Below, in pieces: positions 31,650-36,026 of a stretch of DNA of 36,026 nt. The DNA is taken from positions 1 to 36,026 of the forward strand of contig DATHDG010000033.1 of the NCBI GenBank assembly GCA_035319125.1, read 5' to 3'. The number at the start of each line of letters is the position of its first letter. Position 1 is the first letter of the stretch. The notes beneath the pieces were generated by a model that worked only from the letters and a program-made list of their open reading frames with translations, had not been told where the DNA came from and ran no database searches. Source of the stretch: Fen-1308 sp035319125 (GTDB lineage Bacteria > Nitrospirota > Thermodesulfovibrionia > Thermodesulfovibrionales > Dissulfurispiraceae). The translations under genes were made by a program, and so were the position numbers.

Positions 31650-32774
31650 CTATATTCTTTGAGCTCCTATGAGCGCTGCAAATCTCTGTGCTGCATCTTC
31701 TATCGAAAATTCTTCTGCTCTTGCCCTTGCCCGCATACCCATATTCACGGCATCGTTCAGTGAAAGGACGACCTTGTCCGCCAGCTCTGAAGAGTCTGTA
31801 ATGGAAGATGTGACGAAGCCTTCCTTTCCCTCTTCAATTATTTCGGCAGCCCCGTTGTTCCGAGTGGTGACGACTGGGAGTCCAGACGCCATGGCTTCCA
31901 GACAGGCATTGCTGAAAGGGTCATAAACAGTGGGCAATACAAAGATATCGGCGGCAGCGTAAAACTTTTCTATTCCGGAACGCGGACCAAGGAACAGAAT
32001 GTTGTCTCTGGCGTCAAGACGCGTGGCGGTCTCTGTGTAAGAACTGCTATCACCCTTCCCGATCACGACAACGACAATTCGCTCGCCCTTGAATGCCTTC
32101 TTCACTGCGGGCAGAGCATTTATCAGCATTTCAAGCCCTTTCCGCCTGAAGCCCGATCCGACAAACAGGATGACCCTAGCAGCATCGGCAATACCGAGCT
32201 CACTGCGAATTCTGAGTCGCCATTCAGAACGATTAGCGGGAGTGAATTTCGTAAGATCGACACCGTTATAGGCAACCGCAATCTTGTCAAGCGAGGTTCC
32301 GTAATATCTATGTATCTGCTCTCGGACCATATTTGAATTGGCAACAATGAGCGGCGTATTTTTAAATATCTTTTCTTCAAGAGAAAGCATATAACGGTGC
32401 AGCGGATTGAGCTTGAAAGTCAGTTTTTTGTGCGCAGGCTCGATTTCGCTGCGCAGATCGAGCCAGGCCCTGTGGCACCCCTCGCCCGCCCTGTAAATAT
32501 CCTGGTATTCAGTGCGCTCAAAGCTGACTATGCAGTCGAATTTCTCTCTCCTCAGCGTCTTCGCCGAATTCCTGCTGAACGACCTGACAGACATATAGGA
32601 GCCGGCCTTAATTATATCGATCTTATGGAATTTGACACCAGGCTCATCGGTCCAGCTGTTTGCAAAGACATGAAGATCATGCCATTCCTTGCGCAGTGCA
32701 CCAAGAAGGGTTTTAAGATAGAGCTCTGCGCCGCCATGAAGGGAAAAGCGCTTTTTCACAAATGCAAGCCGCAT
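31650..32774 (-). CDS. Glycosyltransferase family 4 (WaaG-like)
   Basis: A 374-residue GT4 transferase resembling WaaG, the LPS core glucosyltransferase I. MRLAFVKKRFSLHGGAELYL has the GGAE acceptor loop. YRAGEGCHRAWLDLR and IVANSNMVREQIHRYYG are typical of WaaG-like proteins, as is the donor motif LPTVYDPFSNACLEAMASGLPVVT (read in two parts). The frame opens at 32816, but the ATG at 32774 shares its A with the stop of the upstream GT2 gene (TGATG) and begins at the conserved sequence, so I start there. The specific substrate is inferred from family similarity only. Confidence 0.88.
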   Translation of the reverse strand: MRLAFVKKRFSLHGGAELYLKTLLGALRKEWHDLHVFANSWTDEPGVKFHKIDIIKAGSYMSVRSFSRNSAKTLRREKFDCIVSFERTEYQDIYRAGEGCHRAWLDLRSEIEPAHKKLTFKLNPLHRYMLSLEEKIFKNTPLIVANSNMVREQIHRYYGTSLDKIAVAYNGVDLTKFTPANRSEWRLRIRSELGIADAARVILFVGSGFRRKGLEMLINALPAVKKAFKGERIVVVVIGKGDSSSYTETATRLDARDNILFLGPRSGIEKFYAAADIFVLPTVYDPFSNACLEAMASGLPVVTTRNNGAAEIIEEGKEGFVTSSITDSSELADKVVLSLNDAVNMGMRARARAEEFSIEDAAQRFAALIGAQRI

Positions 32775-33547
32775 CAGACATTTTCCTTGTTCTTTCCGAC
32801 CGCGCACATTTCCCACAGCTTAGCATATTTTAAAAAGGTCTGGAAGCTATAGAGCACCGCCAGCAAGAAACCATGCACGCCGTCAAGAAATCCGCGCCGG
32901 AGAATATACATTTTGATAAAAGTGCTTGCTGGATTGACTATAAGGGATTTGAGGGAGGGCCTTCTATTTTCTCTGATGTATGTCTTTGCGGAAAGCGTGG
33001 CGTACGATTCCATCTTTTTTATGTATTCAGACAGGGATCTGTAACTATAATGTTCGAGCGGTTCCGCAAGAGTCCGGACCACTCCTTTCACCACAACCTT
33101 CTCGTGTACTTCTCGCAGATCGAAGGCGCCCGACTTTTTCCTGAATAGCCGGAGGACCTCATCAGGCCACCAGCCGCCATGACGAATCCATTTGCCCAAA
33201 AAGAAATTCTTCCTCGGAATGAGAAACCCGTCATTGCCCAGCGCTAAAATAGCCGCCTGGATTTCTTTCTTAAGGTCCGGGGGCACTCTCTCATCGGCAT
33301 CAAGGACCAGCACCCACTCGTTTCGTGCGTAGTCAACAGCAGTCTGCTTCTGCCTCGCAAAGCCCTGCCATTCATGCTGATAAATTCTCTCAGTGTATTT
33401 GCGCGCGATATCTAGCGTCTTATCGCTGCTAAAGGAATCTACAACTACAATATCGCCAAATTCGCTTACACTGGCAAGCGCATCGCCTATATTCAACTCT
33501 TCGTTATGAGTGATTATCGCAACAGAGATGGGAATGCCTTTGTTCAT
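32774..33547 (-). CDS. WaaE/KdtX-like LPS core GT2 glycosyltransferase
   Basis: A 257-residue GT2 transferase of the WaaE/KdtX type, known to add glucose to the LPS inner core in some enterobacteria. ISVAIITHNEELNIGDALAS opens the GT-A fold. DIVVVDSFSSDKTLDIA and HEWQGFARQKQTAVDYA follow, then the metal site VLVLDADERVP and HEKVVVKG. A hydrophobic stretch near the C-terminus (GFLDGVHGFLLAVLYSFQTF) is typical. It is the first gene of the glycan cluster, behind its own promoter-like element, and is coupled to the GT4 gene by a TGATG overlap. Confidence 0.9.
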   Translation of the reverse strand: MNKGIPISVAIITHNEELNIGDALASVSEFGDIVVVDSFSSDKTLDIARKYTERIYQHEWQGFARQKQTAVDYARNEWVLVLDADERVPPDLKKEIQAAILALGNDGFLIPRKNFFLGKWIRHGGWWPDEVLRLFRKKSGAFDLREVHEKVVVKGVVRTLAEPLEHYSYRSLSEYIKKMESYATLSAKTYIRENRRPSLKSLIVNPASTFIKMYILRRGFLDGVHGFLLAVLYSFQTFLKYAKLWEMCAVGKNKENV

Positions 33548-33593
33548 CGAATGCTATCAAGACGCCCCTTCATCACAGGGTTCCACATAAAAA

Positions 33594-33602
33594 ATTATAA
33601 CA
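33594..33602 (-). promoter_or_regulatory. Extended -10 promoter for the glycan cluster
   Basis: Minus-strand TGTTATAAT is an extended -10 (TG-N-TATAAT) about 47 bases before the WaaE-like ATG, with no good -35. Together with the terminator at 33672-33713 it separates this cluster from the rnf operon. Confidence 0.5.
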
Positions 33603-33671
33603 CAAGTACTACATACAGCTTGATTGAAACGGGGGAAGCAAACAAATTCCGATATATTTAGTCGATCTGAA

Positions 33672-33713
33672 GAAAAAGTAGAAGTACCCCGGCTGCGCGA
33701 CACCGGGGTACTT
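33672..33713 (-). terminator. Strong intrinsic terminator after rnfB
   Basis: An 11-bp perfect stem (AAGTACCCCGG/CCGGGGTACTT, 33682-33692 and 33703-33713) with a ten-base loop, followed on the minus strand by CTACTTTTTCTTC. It starts seven bases after the rnfB stop and should end the rnf transcript. Confidence 0.88.
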
Positions 33714-33719
33714 GGATGT

Positions 33720-34889
33720 TTAAGCTGCCGCAGCTTCCTTCTCTTTCTTCGCCTTCTGCTTGGCTATCCTGATCTGCTCAGCATTAAATGTACCATCGAT
33801 AGCCTGAACAGGGCATTTGATTGCACAAATACCGCAGCCGATGCATTTCTGCTGATCAACAGAATGTTTCTTCTTATTCTCACCGGTTATAGCATCGACC
33901 GGACAGGCCTTTGCGCAGATCTGGCAACCTATGCAGTTATCAAGCACAAGGGCTTTCGGACGCGGCTCGATGAAATCTTCGATGGCCTTGGTCGGGCATT
34001 TTGTCACGCAAAGCCCGCATACCCTGCATTTGTCCAGATCAATCCTGGCCAGATTCTTGTCTATCTTAGGCGCGTCGAACGGGCATACCTTGACGCACAT
34101 GCCGCACGCAATGCAACCGACCTTGCAGAATTTGCGGACATCGGCACCCTTGTCGCGCGAGTGGCAGGCAACGAGCACGGCCTTGGCAGCCGGCAGGACC
34201 TCTATCACTTTCTTCGGGCACGCTGCCTCACACTTTCTGCAAGCAGTGCATTTGTCTTTGTCAATAATCGGCAGACTGTCACTTCCCATTTTGATGGCAT
34301 CAAAAGGGCATACTCTTTCGCACGTACCGTAACCGAGACATCCATAAATGCAAGACTTGTCGCCTCCGCCAGCCAGCACCGCGGCGCGGCAATCGAGGAC
34401 GCCTTCGTAAGCATACTTCTTCTGCGATTTATCCAAGCCTCCCTGGCACATCAACCTGGCCAGTTCTTTCTCTTTTAGCTCGGCCTTCTTGCCTGTGATC
34501 TCGGCAACCTTCAGGGCAGCTTTCTCTCCTGCCGGAATGCAAAGGCTGGGCGATACATTCGGATCCTTTACAACCGCTTCCGCATATTGTTCGCAGCCCG
34601 CATAGCCACAGGCGCCGCAATGGGCATGCGCCAGAACATCATTGACCTGTTCAACCCTCGGATCAATCTTTACCGCAAATTTCTTTGCCGCAAAGGCCAG
34701 CACGAAACCAAAGACCGTGCTCATCCCGGCGAGGAAAATCAGCGTATATTTGATAAGCGGTGCCATTGCTATAGCTTCTTTAGCCTCGATCTCTGCGCCG
34801 ACTCCTACTTTAGGCAGCAGAAACTGAGATATATCCGCAAACTGGAAAAGTCCCAGCAAGTCTGTCACAATCCTGTGTACCTCAAACAT
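33720..34889 (-). CDS. rnfB: Rnf complex iron-sulfur subunit RnfB, long N-terminus
   Basis: A 389-residue subunit of the ion-translocating ferredoxin:NAD oxidoreductase. A membrane helix (about 45-68) leads to AAKKFAVKIDPRVE and the 4Fe-4S domain with Cys91, Cys94, Cys99 and Cys117 (HCGACGYAGC). Then come six ferredoxin-like cysteine motifs (CIYGCLGYGTCERVCP, CTACRKCEAACP, CIACGMCVKVCP, CRVCGLCVTKCP, CIGCQICAKACP, CIGCGICAIKCP). E. coli RnfB has two, while acetogen RnfB is also enlarged. The first 41 residues precede the usual RnfB start (the ATG at 34766, MAPLIKY), but GGAGG stands in good position before the ATG at 34889, so I keep the longer form. Last gene of the operon. Confidence 0.93.
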   Translation of the reverse strand: MFEVHRIVTDLLGLFQFADISQFLLPKVGVGAEIEAKEAIAMAPLIKYTLIFLAGMSTVFGFVLAFAAKKFAVKIDPRVEQVNDVLAHAHCGACGYAGCEQYAEAVVKDPNVSPSLCIPAGEKAALKVAEITGKKAELKEKELARLMCQGGLDKSQKKYAYEGVLDCRAAVLAGGGDKSCIYGCLGYGTCERVCPFDAIKMGSDSLPIIDKDKCTACRKCEAACPKKVIEVLPAAKAVLVACHSRDKGADVRKFCKVGCIACGMCVKVCPFDAPKIDKNLARIDLDKCRVCGLCVTKCPTKAIEDFIEPRPKALVLDNCIGCQICAKACPVDAITGENKKKHSVDQQKCIGCGICAIKCPVQAIDGTFNAEQIRIAKQKAKKEKEAAAA

Positions 34890-34963
34890 CGAACTACCTC
34901 CATAAATTTCTGCCCTTTACAGGCATAAAATATTTTAACATTTCAACACAGAGACAGCCCCGA

Positions 34964-35554
34964 TCAGTGCTTTATCAGGCCCGCGAACCCGGTGAATGCG
35001 AGCGCTATCATGCCGGTGACGATGAAGGCCATCGGCAGTCCTTTAAAATGCTTCGGCACATCCGCCAGTTCCAGTTTTTCTCTTATGCTGGCCATGATTA
35101 TCAGCGCCAGAGAAAACCCGACGCCCGATCCGAAGGCAAAAGCCAGGCTCTCGATGAATGTGTATTTATTGCCGACATTCATCAACGGCACAGCAAGAAT
35201 TATGCAGTTAGTCGAAATCAGGGCCAAATAGATTCCAAGCTTGTAATAGAGAGCCGGCGCGACTTTCCGCATAATCGTATCAGAACCTTGAACCAAGCCG
35301 GCAACGATGCCGATGAAGACTATAATCATCAGGAATTCTATGTTGAGCGGTACCATGATGAATTTATAAACAACCCAGCTTATAGCTGCGCTGATCATCA
35401 TGACGGCGGTGAAGGTTACACTCATGCCGAGGGCCGTCTCCATTTTTTTCGAAACCCCGAAAAATATGCAGAGGCCGAGAAACCAGGTAAACACAAAATT
35501 ATTGACTAATGATGCCGAGATTATCAGTTCAAAGAGTTTCACGAATTCGTTCAT
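34964..35554 (-). CDS. rnfA: Rnf complex membrane subunit RnfA
   Basis: A 196-residue membrane protein with six predicted helices, a subunit of the Rnf ion pump. ASLVNNFVFTWFLGLCIFFGVSKK (read in two parts) and ISTNCIILAVPLMNV contain the conserved cysteines and N-C-x-I-L motifs shared by RnfA, RnfE and the NqrD/NqrE proteins. These half-channel helices carry an intramembrane iron centre in the related Nqr. Its start lies 18 bases after the rnfE stop, and rnfB begins 74 bases after its end, in the order E-A-B seen in many bacteria. Confidence 0.95.
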   Translation of the reverse strand: MNEFVKLFELIISASLVNNFVFTWFLGLCIFFGVSKKMETALGMSVTFTAVMMISAAISWVVYKFIMVPLNIEFLMIIVFIGIVAGLVQGSDTIMRKVAPALYYKLGIYLALISTNCIILAVPLMNVGNKYTFIESLAFAFGSGVGFSLALIIMASIREKLELADVPKHFKGLPMAFIVTGMIALAFTGFAGLIKH

Positions 35555-35572
35555 ATTTCAGTCTCCCCGGCC

Positions 35573-36026
35573 TCAGTGAGAATGGCCTTTTGTGAAATAT
35601 TTCGCATACATCCAGTTGAACGCTGCCATAAGAATTCCGACCGCAAAAAAACCGCCGGCAGGCAGGATAAGTATCAGCAGCGGCTTTGCATTGATGATTG
35701 GAACTCCCCATAGCATTCCTTTGCCGATAAGCTCTCGGAAAAAGCTTATCGTAATGAGTGCAACCATGAAACCCAATCCCATGCCGATACCGTCGAACAT
35801 CGACGGCATAATAGTGTTCTTGCTTGCAAACATCTCGGCGCGGGCCAGAATCGATGCAAACGCAACTATTAGCTGTATATACAGACCGACCGATCTGTAT
35901 ACATCCGGGACCAGGGCGTCCATGCCGAGATTGACGACCGTAACCCAGCCTGAAATGACAAGCATGAAAATAGGCAGACGGATTCTGGGATGGATGAACT
36001 TGCGCATCGCCGAGACGGTCAGGTTA
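35573..36026 (-). CDS. rnfE: Rnf complex membrane subunit RnfE (5' end outside window)
   Basis: The reading frame continues to the window edge (NLTVSA before the first internal Met at 36007) and 151 codons are visible of about 200, so the N-terminus is missing. PRIRLPIFMLVISGWVTVVN, the ASILARAEMFASKNT stretch and GIGMGLGFMVALITISFFRELIG are typical of RnfE/NqrD. It has about five visible helices. RnfC, D and G would be expected further upstream, beyond 36026. Confidence 0.93.
   Translation of the reverse strand, partial: NLTVSAMRKFIHPRIRLPIFMLVISGWVTVVNLGMDALVPDVYRSVGLYIQLIVAFASILARAEMFASKNTIMPSMFDGIGMGLGFMVALITISFFRELIGKGMLWGVPIINAKPLLILILPAGGFFAVGILMAAFNWMYAKYFTKGHSH

Noticed and set aside
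33624..34478. 284-codon plus-strand ORF opposite rnfB
   Set aside because: Mirror of the cysteine-rich rnfB frame; its composition reflects the opposite strand and it runs through the rnfB terminator.
1..36026. CRISPR arrays, tRNA or rRNA genes, prophage, toxin-antitoxin pairs, complete insertion sequences
   Set aside because: No regularly spaced repeats, no cloverleaf or rRNA-like sequence noticed, and no transposase, integrase or toxin-like ORF among the plausible frames.

Overview
This is a gene-dense bacterial chromosome segment from a diderm (LPS-bearing) organism. LptD, an MsbA-type exporter and a large set of LPS-core-type glycosyltransferases show an outer membrane with LPS, and an Rnf complex suggests an anaerobic or facultative energy metabolism. 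Gene content and order (trpB-trpA-accD-folC-lptD-truB-purB, rnfE-A-B, DUF6485, DUF2142) fit Nitrospirota or a deltaproteobacterial-type lineage. That placement is inference; there is no rRNA, tRNA or other phylogenetic anchor in the window.

Layout. 1-5.2 kb: a DUF6485 cysteine-rich protein, a DEAD-box RNA helicase whose leader carries a promoter and an intrinsic terminator, a DUF1648 membrane protein, an SOS pair (lexA and a Y-family polymerase) separated by a 166-bp element with 32-bp inverted ends, and a DJ-1/PfpI protein. 5.4-10.1 kb (+ strand): a membrane-anchored TPR/metallopeptidase, an HD-domain protein, a 66-aa unknown, an exported MsrA and a YihY/BrkB membrane protein. 10.1-18.5 kb (- strand): a tightly packed seven-gene operon trpB-trpA-accD-folC-lptD-truB-purB. 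18.6-20.9 kb (+): a divergent trpB2-type gene and trpF. 20.8-33.5 kb (-): queF, msbA, and an LPS core/glycan cluster (DUF2142, GT9, GT2-methyltransferase fusion, CgeB-like, GT9, a decayed GT9 remnant, GT9, two GT4, WaaE-like GT2). 33.7-36 kb (-): rnfB, rnfA and the 3' part of rnfE, closed by a strong terminator.

Most informative points: (1) trpB has no ATG, GTG or TTG at its homologous start. The full conserved N-terminus is encoded but must begin at an AUA codon behind a good Shine-Dalgarno, next to a 13-bp direct repeat. (2) lexA has a consensus -35/-10 promoter whose 17-bp spacer is filled by a perfect 16-bp GAAC-N4-GTTC palindrome, and the predicted +1 is the A of the ATG, so the mRNA is probably leaderless. 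(3) The one sizeable gap in the glycan cluster holds a frameshifted, internally deleted heptosyltransferase pseudogene. (4) The RNA-helicase leader looks like a transcription attenuator. (5) A MITE-like element sits between lexA and the polymerase gene. I see no defence island, CRISPR array, prophage or intact insertion sequence, and no strong case for a wholly new multi-gene system.
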